This document shows positions 37,306-46,949 of a stretch of DNA of 64,000 nucleotides, piece after piece. The DNA lies in NCBI RefSeq assembly GCF_002115785.1, contig NZ_JFJY01000002.1, positions 1-64,000 on the forward strand. The letters run 5' to 3'. The notes under the pieces were generated by a model. That model was not told the DNA's origin, searched no databases, and saw only the letters and a program-made list of their open reading frames with translations. Made by a program: the position numbers and the translations under genes. The stretch comes from Thalassospira sp. MCCC 1A03138 (lineage in GTDB: Bacteria > Pseudomonadota > Alphaproteobacteria > Rhodospirillales > Thalassospiraceae). How positions within the stretch are numbered: position 1 is the first letter of the stretch; each line of letters starts with the position of its first letter.

Positions 37306-38088
37306 TCAGGCGCGGCGTTCTGCGATCATCTTTTTGATTTCGGTGATCGCCAATGCCGGGTTCAGGCCTTTCGGGCAAGTATTGGTGCAGTTCATGATCG
37401 TGTGGCAACGATACAGGCGGAACGGATCTTCGAGCGCGTCGAGACGTTCACCGGTATATTCATCACGCGAGTCAGCCAGCCAACGATAAGCCTGCAACAG
37501 AACAGCCGGGCCGAGATAACGGTCGGAGTTCCACCAGTAAGACGGGCACGCGGTCGAGCAGGAGAAGCACAGGATGCATTCCCACAGACCGTCAAGCTTC
37601 GCGCGTTCTTCACGAGACTGCAGACGTTCACCATCGGGCGGAGTCGGGCTATCGGCCTTCAGCCACGGCTCGATTGAGGCGAGCTGTGCATAAGGCTGCG
37701 ACAGATCGGGCACCAGATCCTTGACCACCGGCATATGCGGCAGCGGATAGATTTTGACCTCGTCCTTGATGTCCTCGATCGGTTTCAGACACGCAAGCGT
37801 GTTGCGACCGTCGATATTCATCGCGCACGAACCGCAAATGCCTTCGCGGCAAGAACGACGGAATGTCAGGGTCGCGTCGATCTCGTTCTTGATCTTGATC
37901 AGCGCATCAAGAACCATCGGACCGCACTTATCAAGGTCAATATCGTAAGTGTCGGTACGCGGGTTATCACCGCTGTCAGGATCGTAACGATAGATCTTGA
38001 AGCTGCGGGTGTTTTTCGCGTCAGCCGGTGCAGAGAACGACTTGCCCTCTTTAACGACCGAATTGGCGGGAAGATTGAATTCTACCAT
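37306..38088 (-). CDS. sdhB: Succinate dehydrogenase iron-sulfur subunit
   Basis: SdhB carries the three FeS clusters of complex II between FAD and quinone. It has 260 residues. The [2Fe-2S] motif is [23 protein letters not shown] (ends RSCREG and TLAC, about 73-95). The [4Fe-4S] and [3Fe-4S] motifs are [17 protein letters not shown] (about 166-182) and [17 protein letters not shown] (about 224-240). Last gene of sdhCDAB, followed by a terminator. Confidence 0.98.
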   Translation of the reverse strand: MVEFNLPANSVVKEGKSFSAPADAKNTRSFKIYRYDPDSGDNPRTDTYDIDLDKCGPMVLDALIKIKNEIDATLTFRRSCREGICGSCAMNIDGRNTLACLKPIEDIKDEVKIYPLPHMPVVKDLVPDLSQPYAQLASIEPWLKADSPTPPDGERLQSREERAKLDGLWECILCFSCSTACPSYWWNSDRYLGPAVLLQAYRWLADSRDEYTGERLDALEDPFRLYRCHTIMNCTNTCPKGLNPALAITEIKKMIAERRA

Positions 38089-38113
38089 CTCTCAAATCCT
38101 CTCTTGCCGCGCC

Positions 38114-39910
38114 TTAATAGACGCGCTCTTTCGGCTCGATATACGACACTTCATCGGTAAGGGTGAAGTTGTTGACCGGACGATAGGTCAGATCAACGCC
38201 ATACCCTTTGTCCCAATCGACAGTCGCAATCGTGTGCTTCATCCAGACTTCGTCATCACGCTTCGGATAATCCTCGTGGGCATGTGCCCCGCGTGATTCG
38301 TGACGGGCCTCGGCGGAATTCATGGTTGCAGCAGCGCAGACCATGAGGTTTTCGAGTTCCATCGTTTCGACGAGATCGGAGTTCCAGATCAGCGAACGAT
38401 CCGACACGGCAACATCAGGAAGCGTTGCTGCGGTCGCGGAAAGCTTGTCGACACCTTCCTTGAGAATCTCGGCAGTACGGAACACGCCGCAATTGCCCTG
38501 CATGACGCGCTGCATTTCCAGACGGATTTCGGCGGTCGGACGAGAACCCTTTGCCCAACGCAGACGGTCGAAACGTGCAATAGCCTCGTCGCCATCGGTG
38601 GTTTTGAGTTCCTTGTAGGATGCCTTGGCATCCACGACTTCGGCGGCGTGCAAGCCACATGCACGACCAAAAACAACAAGGTCGAGCAACGAGTTGGTGC
38701 CAAGACGGTTTGCACCGTGGACCGACACGCAGGCCGCTTCGCCGGCCGCCATCAGACCCGGAACGATTGCGTTCGGGTTGTCGGCGGTCGGACGCAGAAC
38801 TTCGCCCTTATAGTTGGTCGGAATGCCGCCCATGTTGTAATGGACCGTCGGCAGGACCGGGATCGGTTCCTTGGTCGCATCAACACCGGCAAAGATTTTT
38901 GCGGTTTCGGTAATACCCGGCAGACGTTCCCACAGCACTTCCGAACCAAGATGTTCAAGGTGCAGGTGGATGTATTCACCGTGTTCGCCAACACCGCGAC
39001 CATCACGGATTTCCTGTGCCATACCGCGCGAAACGACGTCACGTGATGCAAGGTCCTTAACGGTCGGTGCGTAACGTTCCATGAAACGTTCGCCTTCGGA
39101 GTTGGTAAGATAACCGCCCTCGCCACGCGCACCTTCGGTGATCAGGCAGCCAGAACCGTAAATGCCGGTCGGGTGGAACTGAACGAATTCCATGTCCTGA
39201 AGACCAAGGCCTGCACGTGCGACCATGCCATGACCGTCACCGGTGCAGGTATGGGCCGAGGTGCAGCTAAAGAATGCGCGACCATAACCGCCCGACGCCA
39301 GAATGGTCATTTTGGCGTTGAAACGATGGATTTCACCGGTGTCAAGATCCCAGGCGACCAGACCTTTGCACGATCCGTCTTCACCCATGATCAGATCAAG
39401 AGCGATATATTCGACAAAGAATTCGGCTTTGTGTTTCAGGCACTGCTGATACAGGGTGTGCAGCATGGCATGACCGGTACGGTCAGCCGCAGCACAGGCA
39501 CGTTCGACCGGCGCTTTACCGTGATCACGGGTATGACCACCGAACGGGCGCTGATAGATTTTACCATCTTCGGTCCGCGAGAACGGCATGCCGTAATGTT
39601 CAAGTTCATGAACAGCCGGAACAGCATTACGGCACATATATTCGATCGCGTCTTGGTCACCGAGCCAGTCGGAGCCCTTGACGGTGTCATACATATGCCA
39701 CTGCCAGTGATCTTCGGACATGTTGCCAAGTGATGCACCAATGCCGCCCTGCGCCGCAACGGTGTGCGAGCGGGTCGGGAAGACCTTGGTGATACAGGCG
39801 GTTTTCAGTCCGGCTTCGACCGTACCAAGCGTCGCACGAAGACCGGCGCCGCCTGCGCCCATAACAACGACGTCGTAGTTATGGTCGATGATTTTATATG
39901 ATTCGCTCAT
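38114..39910 (-). CDS. sdhA: Succinate dehydrogenase flavoprotein subunit
   Basis: SdhA oxidises succinate to fumarate with covalently bound FAD. The 598-residue protein begins [20 protein letters not shown], with the FAD-binding GAGGAGLRA (about 18-26), the FAD-linking His in [16 protein letters not shown] (about 45-60), the substrate region [21 protein letters not shown] (ends HPTG and GEGG, about 245-265) and the active-site Arg in RDVVSRG (about 288-294). The start at 39910 has GGAG upstream. The frame to 39961 overlaps sdhD and is not SdhA-like. Confidence 0.98.
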   Translation of the reverse strand: MSESYKIIDHNYDVVVMGAGGAGLRATLGTVEAGLKTACITKVFPTRSHTVAAQGGIGASLGNMSEDHWQWHMYDTVKGSDWLGDQDAIEYMCRNAVPAVHELEHYGMPFSRTEDGKIYQRPFGGHTRDHGKAPVERACAAADRTGHAMLHTLYQQCLKHKAEFFVEYIALDLIMGEDGSCKGLVAWDLDTGEIHRFNAKMTILASGGYGRAFFSCTSAHTCTGDGHGMVARAGLGLQDMEFVQFHPTGIYGSGCLITEGARGEGGYLTNSEGERFMERYAPTVKDLASRDVVSRGMAQEIRDGRGVGEHGEYIHLHLEHLGSEVLWERLPGITETAKIFAGVDATKEPIPVLPTVHYNMGGIPTNYKGEVLRPTADNPNAIVPGLMAAGEAACVSVHGANRLGTNSLLDLVVFGRACGLHAAEVVDAKASYKELKTTDGDEAIARFDRLRWAKGSRPTAEIRLEMQRVMQGNCGVFRTAEILKEGVDKLSATAATLPDVAVSDRSLIWNSDLVETMELENLMVCAAATMNSAEARHESRGAHAHEDYPKRDDEVWMKHTIATVDWDKGYGVDLTYRPVNNFTLTDEVSYIEPKERVY

Positions 39911-39914
39911 TGGT

Positions 39915-40298
39915 TCAGGCTCCGGCAAAAACGATACGCATGACCGACACGATGGCGGCAACCGACAGGAAGGCGGCCACAGCCTTGATCAGGAACAGCG
40001 ATACGATTTCTGCTTTACGGTTGTGCACATAATCCTCGATCACGACCTGAAGGCCGTGCGTGAAGTGCACCGAAACACTGATGATCATCAGGATCATCAT
40101 GGTTGAATGGAAATACGAACTCAGCCAATCACGGACTGCATCATAGTCGGCCGTATGGCCAGACAGGATCGATATGATGAACCAGATGCCGAGCGGAAGG
40201 TTTGCGACAGCGGTAACGCGCTGGGTCCACCAGTGCGACGAGCCACTTTTAGCAGAACCGAGGCCGCGAACACGGCCCAGATCGGATTGCATTTTCAT
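39915..40298 (-). CDS. sdhD: Succinate dehydrogenase membrane anchor subunit SdhD
   Basis: SdhD is the second membrane anchor of complex II. At 127 residues with three hydrophobic segments (about 32-50, 66-86, 102-124), it has the haem-ligand-type His in [18 protein letters not shown] (about 76-93). The N-terminus contains [19 protein letters not shown], typical of alphaproteobacterial SdhD. It lies between sdhC and sdhA. Confidence 0.93.
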   Translation of the reverse strand: MKMQSDLGRVRGLGSAKSGSSHWWTQRVTAVANLPLGIWFIISILSGHTADYDAVRDWLSSYFHSTMMILMIISVSVHFTHGLQVVIEDYVHNRKAEIVSLFLIKAVAAFLSVAAIVSVMRIVFAGA

Positions 40299-40325
40299 GA
40301 CAGGTTTGTCCCCTCTTGCCCGGCC

Positions 40326-40706
40326 TTAGGCCAGACCGATAATCCAGGTAAGAATGGTCAGCACGATTGCCGCGCCAAAGACGATCGGGTTGCCTTTTCT
40401 GGCGCCCTCATTCGTCAGGCCGCGACCGGTATCCCAGACAAGGTGCCGGACACCGTTGCAAGCATGGTAATAAAATGCCGCCGTCCAACCGAACAGCAGC
40501 AGCAGACCAAACCACGAGGTGAAAAATGCGTGATAGCCGTTAAAGGCGTCACGACCAGCGCCGGCACCAATCAGCCAGGACGCCAGAAATACGAAACCAA
40601 TGGCAAGACCGACACCCATCGCACGGAACGAAATGGACATCTTGGCTGCCATCGGAAGCCGGTACACCTGCAAGTGCGGAGACAGCGGCCGATTGGCTTT
40701 GCTCAT
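40326..40706 (-). CDS. sdhC: Succinate dehydrogenase cytochrome b556 subunit SdhC
   Basis: SdhC anchors complex II and shares the haem b and quinone site. It has 126 residues. The N-terminal RPLSPHLQVYRLPMAAKMSI (about 5-24) is the quinone-site signature with conserved Ser and Arg. The haem His lies in FYYHACNGVRHLVWDTG (about 80-96). Three hydrophobic segments are visible. The ATG at 40706 is preceded by AGAAGAGG. First gene of the sdhCDAB operon. Confidence 0.95.
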   Translation of the reverse strand: MSKANRPLSPHLQVYRLPMAAKMSISFRAMGVGLAIGFVFLASWLIGAGAGRDAFNGYHAFFTSWFGLLLLFGWTAAFYYHACNGVRHLVWDTGRGLTNEGARKGNPIVFGAAIVLTILTWIIGLA

Positions 40707-40864
40707 AGCGGATTTGCCTCTTCTCAAAGTAGCTGGCGGGAAAGCAGGGTTTATTTACCCATGCAACGGGATTGAGTCAATCTAGACACCTTTGAAATCC
40801 AAAGAAATCCGCGATCAAATTCCGTTTTCGCCTCGGTTAAACTACGTAGGTTGACCTCTCATAT

Positions 40865-40918
40865 GCCGTTTGCGACCCGCGGGAAGGCCAAGGGTTTCCC
40901 CTTTACGCAGAAAACGGC
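40865..40918 (-). ncRNA. Candidate structured RNA element upstream of sdhC
   Basis: Read on the minus strand, GCCGTT (from 40918) pairs with AACGGC (to 40865), and after a three-base bulge TGCG pairs with CGCA, giving a ten-pair closing stem. Inside are a hairpin AAGGG-GAAA-CCCTT with a GNRA-type tetraloop and a self-complementary CCCGCGGG. The fold is seen directly in the sequence; function, expression and strand are unknown. It lies about 160 bases upstream of the sdhC ATG and 60 bases after the stop of the MaoC-like gene. Confidence 0.4.
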
Positions 40919-40978
40919 GTAACGTGCTTTTAGCAATCGCACAATTAGACCTTATTACGCAAGACTACAGCTGCCAGA

Positions 40979-42031
40979 TTATCTGGGAATTAAAACCGTA
41001 TAATCAAAGTCCAGAAGAACGCCGGAGTCATATTTTCCTTCGGCGTCACGTAACGGAAAGTCAGATGCCTGACCATCCCGCACCGCAACTAGACGCAAAC
41101 GAAGGGCCCCGACGTCACGCCGGCCGGGAATTTCAAACTTGTCGAGCACCTCGGACCAGGCAAATACCGTATCCCCGGCAAAGGCCGGGTTGGCATGCGC
41201 ACCCGCATTAATCGCGGCAATTCGGAAACCGTTGCCAAGCCCATTAAAGGACAATGCCCGTGCCAATGAAATGATGTGCCCGCCATAAATCAGCCGCTTG
41301 CCAAACCGCCCGGCACATGCCGCGACCTGATCAAAGTGGACCTTGGCAGTGTTCTGGTAAAGCCGGGTGGCGATCTGATGCTCGGCTTCCTCAATGGTCA
41401 TGCCATCAATGTGATCGATTTTCTCGCCAATCGCATAATCATCCCAGCGATGGGGCGATCCGGCCAGTTCAAAATCATAGGCCGACAGATCAAGGCTTTT
41501 GGGGATCTGCAATGCCTCTGGCGCAACAACCCCTGGCAATTCAGGAAGAACTGTTTCAGGTGCCCGGGCACTTTCGTCATGTTTGCGCACCATGACCCAG
41601 CGATTGTAATCCAGCACCATCTCGCCACGCTGATTACGACCGACGGAATTGACGTAAACCACACCGGTCTTGCCGTTCGAGTTTTCCTTGAGCCCGATCA
41701 CGGTCGATACCGTACTGACCGTATCGCCCGGATAGACCGGCACGCCAAACACCCCACCAGCATAACCAAGATTGGCAACCGCATTTAACGACACATCCGG
41801 CACGGTTTTGCCAAAAACGATATGAAACGCCAGAAAATCATCCACAGGCGCACGATCAAACCCGATCCGCCGGGCAAACTCATCAGACGACTGCACCGCA
41901 AAACGGGAACCATAAAGCCCGGTATAAAGCGCACCGTCACCACTCGTGATCGTGCGCGGTGTTGCGTGGCGCATTTCCTGACCGATGCGGAAATCCTCAA
42001 AGTAATTTCCTGTATTTGTTTTCGATGCCAT
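40979..42031 (-). CDS. MaoC-like dehydratase, probably mesaconyl-CoA hydratase
   Basis: This is a 350-residue protein with two hotdog/MaoC domains (about 8-150 and 195-340). Catalytic-type Asp/His elements appear in DFLAFHIVFGKTVPD (about 70-84) and in the second domain AGRFGKRLIYGGHIISLARAL (ends AGRF and RALS). The sequence pattern, opening MASKTNTGNYFEDFRIGQEM, matches the Mch enzyme of the ethylmalonyl-CoA pathway, which interconverts beta-methylmalyl-CoA and mesaconyl-CoA. The ATG at 42031 has AGGGAGG upstream. The adjacent CitE-like gene supports this reading. Confidence 0.82.
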   Translation of the reverse strand: MASKTNTGNYFEDFRIGQEMRHATPRTITSGDGALYTGLYGSRFAVQSSDEFARRIGFDRAPVDDFLAFHIVFGKTVPDVSLNAVANLGYAGGVFGVPVYPGDTVSTVSTVIGLKENSNGKTGVVYVNSVGRNQRGEMVLDYNRWVMVRKHDESARAPETVLPELPGVVAPEALQIPKSLDLSAYDFELAGSPHRWDDYAIGEKIDHIDGMTIEEAEHQIATRLYQNTAKVHFDQVAACAGRFGKRLIYGGHIISLARALSFNGLGNGFRIAAINAGAHANPAFAGDTVFAWSEVLDKFEIPGRRDVGALRLRLVAVRDGQASDFPLRDAEGKYDSGVLLDFDYTVLIPR

Positions 42032-42115
42032 GGTGCCTCCCTGCATGTATGGCGCTTGGTCTGATGGTTTGAAACCGGCGCTTTTCGCGCTTTTTATCCG
42101 GCTATGTGACCGGGC

Positions 42116-42994
42116 TTAAGCCGCGTCCATTTCCGCAATCTGATCTGCCATTGCGACCAGACGCTTGGCCGAAACAACATGCAAATTCTCGATCAGTTTA
42201 CCATCGACCACGACAACGCCTTTGCTCTCTTGTGCCGCTTCCTGATGGGCGGCAATGATTTTGCGTGCCCAGGAAATCTCGCTTTCGGCTGGGGCGAATG
42301 CGGTATTAGCAGCCGCAATGGTTTTGGGATGGATCAGCGTTTTGCCATCAAATCCCATTTCGCGCCCCTGCTTACAGGACGCAACAAAACCATCATCATC
42401 CGAAAGATCAAGATGAACGCCATCAAGAATCGCAAGGCCATAGGCACGTGCTGCCAGCAGACAAAGGCCAAGGCTTGTGATCATCGGCAAACGATCAGGC
42501 GTATGGGCACAGTTCAGATCCTTCGCCAGATCGGATGTTCCCATCACAAAACCACCAAGACGCGGGTGAGCACCTGCGATTTCCCTGGCATCAAGCATCG
42601 CAAGTGGCGTTTCCATCATGCACCAGATACGCATATCTGCGTGCGCGCCTTCGGCCTCCATGATGGTCGCGACCTGCCGGACCGTATCGGCACTTTCGAC
42701 CTTGGGCAGCAGAATGGCATCAGCCGATGTTTTGGCCGCAGCCACGATATCGGCATATCCCCACGGGGTGTTTAATCCGTTGGTCCTGATCTGGATTTCA
42801 CGTTTGCCATAACCACCTTCTGCCAGCGTGGCAACGATCTGATCGCGGGCAACATCCTTTGCGTCGGGTGCCACTGCATCCTCAAGATCAAGGATCAGGC
42901 CATCAGCAGGCAGACTGCGCCCCTTTTCCAGTGCCCGGGCGTTTGAACCCGGCATATAAAGAACACTGCGGCGTGGACGTGCGATTGCAGCCAT
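42116..42994 (-). CDS. CitE/HpcH-family lyase or thioesterase (malyl-CoA-type)
   Basis: This is a 292-residue TIM-barrel protein of the CitE family. Landmarks are PRRSVLYMPGSNARALEKG near the start, the acidic metal site DGLILDLEDAVAP (about 31-43), the Arg-containing IQIRTNGLNTPWG (about 67-79), LLPKVESADTV (about 95-105) and MMETPLAMLDAREI with the metal-binding Glu (about 125-138). The N-terminus looks more like (3S)-malyl-CoA thioesterase Mcl2 of Rhodobacter than malyl-CoA lyase Mcl1, but I cannot separate these by eye. It is paired with the Mch-like gene. Confidence 0.8.
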   Translation of the reverse strand: MAAIARPRRSVLYMPGSNARALEKGRSLPADGLILDLEDAVAPDAKDVARDQIVATLAEGGYGKREIQIRTNGLNTPWGYADIVAAAKTSADAILLPKVESADTVRQVATIMEAEGAHADMRIWCMMETPLAMLDAREIAGAHPRLGGFVMGTSDLAKDLNCAHTPDRLPMITSLGLCLLAARAYGLAILDGVHLDLSDDDGFVASCKQGREMGFDGKTLIHPKTIAAANTAFAPAESEISWARKIIAAHQEAAQESKGVVVVDGKLIENLHVVSAKRLVAMADQIAEMDAA

Positions 42995-43138
42995 CTGTCA
43001 TCTCCCGTTTGATAATTTTTGTTCAATAATTATCAATATTGTTTCCGAAAATTACCGAAACTTGTTTTGCACTGCAAGCCATCTTTTGCGCTGCGGCATA
43101 ATATTGCCGATCAGAAAACGGCCTAAAAATCCCACCCA

Positions 43139-44032
43139 TCAAAGGCTCGGGAAAGTGGCACCACGTGCCTCCATCACCGTCACCGTCGCACTGCGCCCGG
43201 CAACCAGGCGGACACTTTCAGGGACGTTATCAAGCGATACGCGCACCGGCACACGTTGCGCCAGGCGAACCCAGCTAAAGGTCGGTTTGACATTTGCAAG
43301 GGTTCCCCCTGCACCCGACCGTTCACTATCCTGAATACCGCCTGCGATGCTGACGACATGGCCGTAAATAGCGTTATCTTCACCCATCAGACGGACTTCA
43401 ACCTGATCGCCGATTGCGATACGCGGCAGTTTGGTTTCTTCGAAATAGCCAGCGACATAAAATGACTGGCTATCGACCAGAGCAGCAATCGCCTGCCCTG
43501 CACCAACATAGTTCCCCCGACGCAACGAGAAATTCGTCAGGATGCCATCAACCGGGGCAACAACCTTGGTGCGTGCCAGATTCAAAACGGCAAGATCAAG
43601 ATCCGCCTTGGCCAGATCCATATCTGCCTGTGCGGTCGCGAGATTGGTTGCAACCTGTTCTTTTTTCTGGCGCGACACAACGTCGCTATCAAGCCCCTTG
43701 TAGCGTTTCATTTCACGCTGGGCCTGATCCCGTGCGGCGATGGCACTTTCAAGCTTCGCCTGTGCCTGATCGACGGCCACCTGGTAACGGGCGGGATCAA
43801 TGGAAAACAGCAAATCCCCGGCGTGAACAATCTGGTTATCGGTAACATGCACCTCACTGACCAGACCAGCGATATCCGGCGCAATTGCTACAACGTCGGC
43901 ACTGACCCGTCCATCCCGGGTCCAAGGAGAATTCATGTAGTAGTCATAAAGCTGATAACCGCCAGCAGATGCCGTCAGAACAAGAACAAACGTCACCAGA
44001 ACGCGAAGGGAATTGGCAAAAGTCGGTTTCAT
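43139..44032 (-). CDS. HlyD/AaeA-type periplasmic adaptor of an efflux system
   Basis: This is a 297-residue membrane-fusion protein. One N-terminal membrane anchor (about 9-29) is followed by SPWTRDGRVSADVVAIAPDI (about 35-54), characteristic of the AaeA/EmrA group. An alpha-hairpin coiled coil (about 87-150, rich in Ala, Gln and Lys) and a beta-barrel part with VVAPVDGILTNFSLRRGNYV (about 157-176) complete it. Last gene of the marR-FUSC-DUF1656-hlyD cluster; it would link the inner-membrane pump to the outer membrane. Confidence 0.9.
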   Translation of the reverse strand: MKPTFANSLRVLVTFVLVLTASAGGYQLYDYYMNSPWTRDGRVSADVVAIAPDIAGLVSEVHVTDNQIVHAGDLLFSIDPARYQVAVDQAQAKLESAIAARDQAQREMKRYKGLDSDVVSRQKKEQVATNLATAQADMDLAKADLDLAVLNLARTKVVAPVDGILTNFSLRRGNYVGAGQAIAALVDSQSFYVAGYFEETKLPRIAIGDQVEVRLMGEDNAIYGHVVSIAGGIQDSERSGAGGTLANVKPTFSWVRLAQRVPVRVSLDNVPESVRLVAGRSATVTVMEARGATFPSL

Positions 44033-44040
44033 ATCGTCAC

Positions 44041-44244
44041 CTATTGAACAAACAGAACCGAAAGTGCCGTCAGGATCAGCACGAACATGGCCAGATCCGT
44101 TAAAGCTGGATGCGCGGTTATCTTGTAAAAACCGATCCGCGCAAGACCAACATGCAGCACTTTCAGAAAGAACCAGGCGCCAAGCGCCATCACCAGAAAG
44201 GCGGGTACAAACACGCCATAAATATCGACCGTCGGATTGATCAT
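44041..44244 (-). CDS. DUF1656 small membrane protein (AaeX-like)
   Basis: This is a 67-residue protein with two hydrophobic segments (about 10-30 and 46-66). The opening INPTVDIYGVFVPAFLVMA is typical of DUF1656/AaeX, which regularly sits between FUSC pumps and their HlyD adaptors. Its ATG overlaps the FUSC stop by four bases and its stop lies eight bases before the adaptor start. The precise role of these proteins is not established. Confidence 0.88.
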   Translation of the reverse strand: MINPTVDIYGVFVPAFLVMALGAWFFLKVLHVGLARIGFYKITAHPALTDLAMFVLILTALSVLFVQ

Positions 44245-46334
44245 GCGGTTTCTCCGATCAGGGATGGCAGATCGGGCACGAATGCCTTATCTGCCTGACG
44301 ATTCAGCACCGGTGCGCCCGCGCGGCATAAGGCACGGCGCAGCGCAATCAGCGGGACCAGCAATTTAGCGCGAAGCGGTGTGGGTGAAATTGCCACAACT
44401 TCACGCAGGATATTATCGACTTCATCAAGGATCACAGGATCGGGCAGTGCGCCAAAATCTCGACGGCGATTGTCAAAATGACGCGCCATGTTTCGCAAAA
44501 CCACATCCAGCTTGGTTGCGATCCTTTGATCCGCCAGCGCCTTGAAACGATGCAGGTCATAAATGCTGGCAGCAATCGAGACCTCCGGCATTGAGCGGAT
44601 CAAAGTATCGCGATGGTCTGGTGCCAATGCCAATCTGGGCAAAATCAAACCCTGCCGATCCAGTAAACGGCGGATCATGACCATGCGTGGCAAACGGAGC
44701 GTCCCGCGCGCAATAGCACTAATGTCGCGCCAGTTTGACATCACCAGCCGCCGAATGCTGGCATCGACTGTCACGCTGCGCACAAAGGCCGTAACAAGTG
44801 CCGCGACAGCAAAACCGGCAAGCGATGCCAGACCGCTATCAAGCAGGGTGGCAAAGTTGCTGCTGTAACTGGTATCGACATTCAGGATCATCACGACATT
44901 GACCAGCATCGCCAGACCAAACCCGTATGTCTGCGGGGAAGTCATCAACACCCCCAGCAGAAGGAAATAGGGTGCAAACGCGACAACAAGAAGCGGGAAG
45001 CCATCAATGCCGGGCAGAATCGCAAGGCTGTAGATAATCACGACAACAATTGCCATCGCGGTATAACGGATGAAGCCTTTCAATGCCGGAACCGGATTAT
45101 CAAGGAACGACATGATACTGGCGCCGACTGCTGCCATCATCGCCGCCGTCCCGCCTGCAGGCCATGCCGTCATGATCCAGAAACCGCATACAAGCAAGGT
45201 TGCAATCACTGCCGTCATGCCGGACCGGAACGCAACACCGTAATCGCGATGCAAAGCCCGCTCCTGCGCACTATCACGCCAGCGATCCACGACGTCGGCT
45301 GGAACATTGTCGACACGCAACCCATCCCACAACCGGCAGCAATCGGAATAAAAATTCAAAAGCCGATGCAGACGATTACAAAGATTAAACTGCAACAGGC
45401 CATCCCATTCCGATGCATTCGAAAACTCGGCACCATATGCGGCAATTCGCGCATGAAGCGCCTGCGCTGATAAACCATCGTAGTGGCCGGTTGCCATATG
45501 GATCGCCACATCATCAAGAATGGCCCGCAAATCTTTGGGGATGCTCCCACTGTAATCGACAAGCGCGGTTATTCTGTCATGCACGGCGAAAAGCACAGGC
45601 AAAAGAGCGGCTATCGCGCTTTGCAGGGCCTGCAATTGGCGGGTTCGCCCAGCAAATCGGGACTTTTCATATCCCAGATGAACAGAAAGCCCGTGCAATT
45701 CGCCAATATCTGCCGCGATGCGTGTCCGGTCCTGATGCAACTTTTCAGGATCAGAACCGGCATCAAAACTTAGCTTTGCCAAGTCGGCAATATCTCTCAT
45801 CCAGCCATCAATCCGTGCCGCAACGACCGGGCCGACATGGCGGGGAAAAATGATATGACTGACCAGCGTGGCACAAATAATGCCAAGCGAAATTTCCTGA
45901 ACGCGCGCAACGGCCGTATCAAAAATAATCCCGGGGTCCGTTACGCACGGAAAACCGACAATCGCCGCGGTATAGCCCGCCAGCATGAAAAGGTAGCTTT
46001 TGGGAGTCCTGTCCAGTCGGGAAAGATAAAGACAGCCCCCAACCCAAAGTGCGAGCGCAAGCGATAGCAAAACCGGCGCATTCACAAGATTGGACACCAT
46101 TACAATCGCCGCAACCGCCCCAATGATCGTTCCGATCACACGATAAAGTGCCTTGGACGCCAGAACACCGGACAAAGGATGGGCAACGATATAGACCGTT
46201 GCCATCGCCCAGACAGGCCGATCAAGATCAAAGGCCAGCGCAATGAACAATGCAAGAACCGCCGCGGCAAACGTTTTTGCCGAAAACAGCCAGTCAGCAC
46301 CTTTGGGACGCAGGGCAAGAATATTTGCAAACAT
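44241..46334 (-). CDS. FUSC-family inner-membrane efflux protein (AaeB/fusaric-acid-resistance type)
   Basis: This 697-residue protein has two membrane bundles (about 15-165 and 365-515), each of five to six segments, separated and followed by long soluble helical domains. The opening ADWLFSAKTFAAAVLALFIA LAFDLDRP and the IVAHPLSGVLASKALYRVIG segment (about 50-69) are FUSC hallmarks. Studied relatives export hydroxylated aromatic acids or fusaric acid. Cluster context with MarR, DUF1656 and HlyD supports an aromatic-acid-type pump. Confidence 0.9.
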   Translation of the reverse strand: MFANILALRPKGADWLFSAKTFAAAVLALFIALAFDLDRPVWAMATVYIVAHPLSGVLASKALYRVIGTIIGAVAAIVMVSNLVNAPVLLSLALALWVGGCLYLSRLDRTPKSYLFMLAGYTAAIVGFPCVTDPGIIFDTAVARVQEISLGIICATLVSHIIFPRHVGPVVAARIDGWMRDIADLAKLSFDAGSDPEKLHQDRTRIAADIGELHGLSVHLGYEKSRFAGRTRQLQALQSAIAALLPVLFAVHDRITALVDYSGSIPKDLRAILDDVAIHMATGHYDGLSAQALHARIAAYGAEFSNASEWDGLLQFNLCNRLHRLLNFYSDCCRLWDGLRVDNVPADVVDRWRDSAQERALHRDYGVAFRSGMTAVIATLLVCGFWIMTAWPAGGTAAMMAAVGASIMSFLDNPVPALKGFIRYTAMAIVVVIIYSLAILPGIDGFPLLVVAFAPYFLLLGVLMTSPQTYGFGLAMLVNVVMILNVDTSYSSNFATLLDSGLASLAGFAVAALVTAFVRSVTVDASIRRLVMSNWRDISAIARGTLRLPRMVMIRRLLDRQGLILPRLALAPDHRDTLIRSMPEVSIAASIYDLHRFKALADQRIATKLDVVLRNMARHFDNRRRDFGALPDPVILDEVDNILREVVAISPTPLRAKLLVPLIALRRALCRAGAPVLNRQADKAFVPDLPSLIGETA

Positions 46335-46349
46335 CTTATCCCCCGCACC

Positions 46350-46808
46350 CTAAGCGTCGCCATCGCGTTGCGCCAGTTTGCCAAGCAATTGCTGCATGAC
46401 ATCAAGAGTAGTTGCAAGATTTTCGGGGTCGATATCGGCCGTGAGTTCGTTGCGGATGTCGGCAAGAATGATCTCGATCTCGGCCGCTTTGTCTTTACCT
46501 GCTGCCGTTAGTGCAACCATTTTGGCGCGCCGGTCGCTCAGATCGCAAACACGCGAAATAAGTCCGTCGCGTTCCAGCGCATCAATAACCCGCACAAGAG
46601 ACGGGCCTTCGACGCCGATTTCATCCGCAATCAAACCTTGCCGTACAGGACCGGCTGCCCGATTGAGAACAATCAGGGGCATCACCATGGTTTGAGACAA
46701 GCCGTGCGATTGCAATGTGCTGTCGATCTCGCGACGCCAGCAACGCGCGACACGCATCAACGTGCTTCCAAGACTCAGATAAGGGGTATCAAGATCATTG
46801 TTTTCCAT
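46350..46808 (-). CDS. MarR-family transcriptional regulator
   Basis: This is a 152-residue winged-helix regulator. The DNA-binding segment QGLIADEIGVEGPSLVRVID followed by ALERDGLISRVCDLSDRRAKMVALT (about 55-100) includes the DRR wing motif. It lies 15 bases before the FUSC pump gene on the same strand, so it most likely represses this operon and responds to an aromatic ligand, as MarR/SlyA proteins often do. A second ATG at 46820 is possible; neither start has a clear ribosome site. Confidence 0.9.
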   Translation of the reverse strand: MENNDLDTPYLSLGSTLMRVARCWRREIDSTLQSHGLSQTMVMPLIVLNRAAGPVRQGLIADEIGVEGPSLVRVIDALERDGLISRVCDLSDRRAKMVALTAAGKDKAAEIEIILADIRNELTADIDPENLATTLDVMQQLLGKLAQRDGDA

Positions 46809-46949
46809 GATGCAAAGCATAACAGAGAAATTAGATAGAATTCTAACTATTATAATCCTATCAGTTATGCACTGTAAGCATGAATGTCCGCCCGCATGCT
46901 CGCGATGAATAATTAATCTATTATTTTCAATTATTTAAATTGTACTGAG

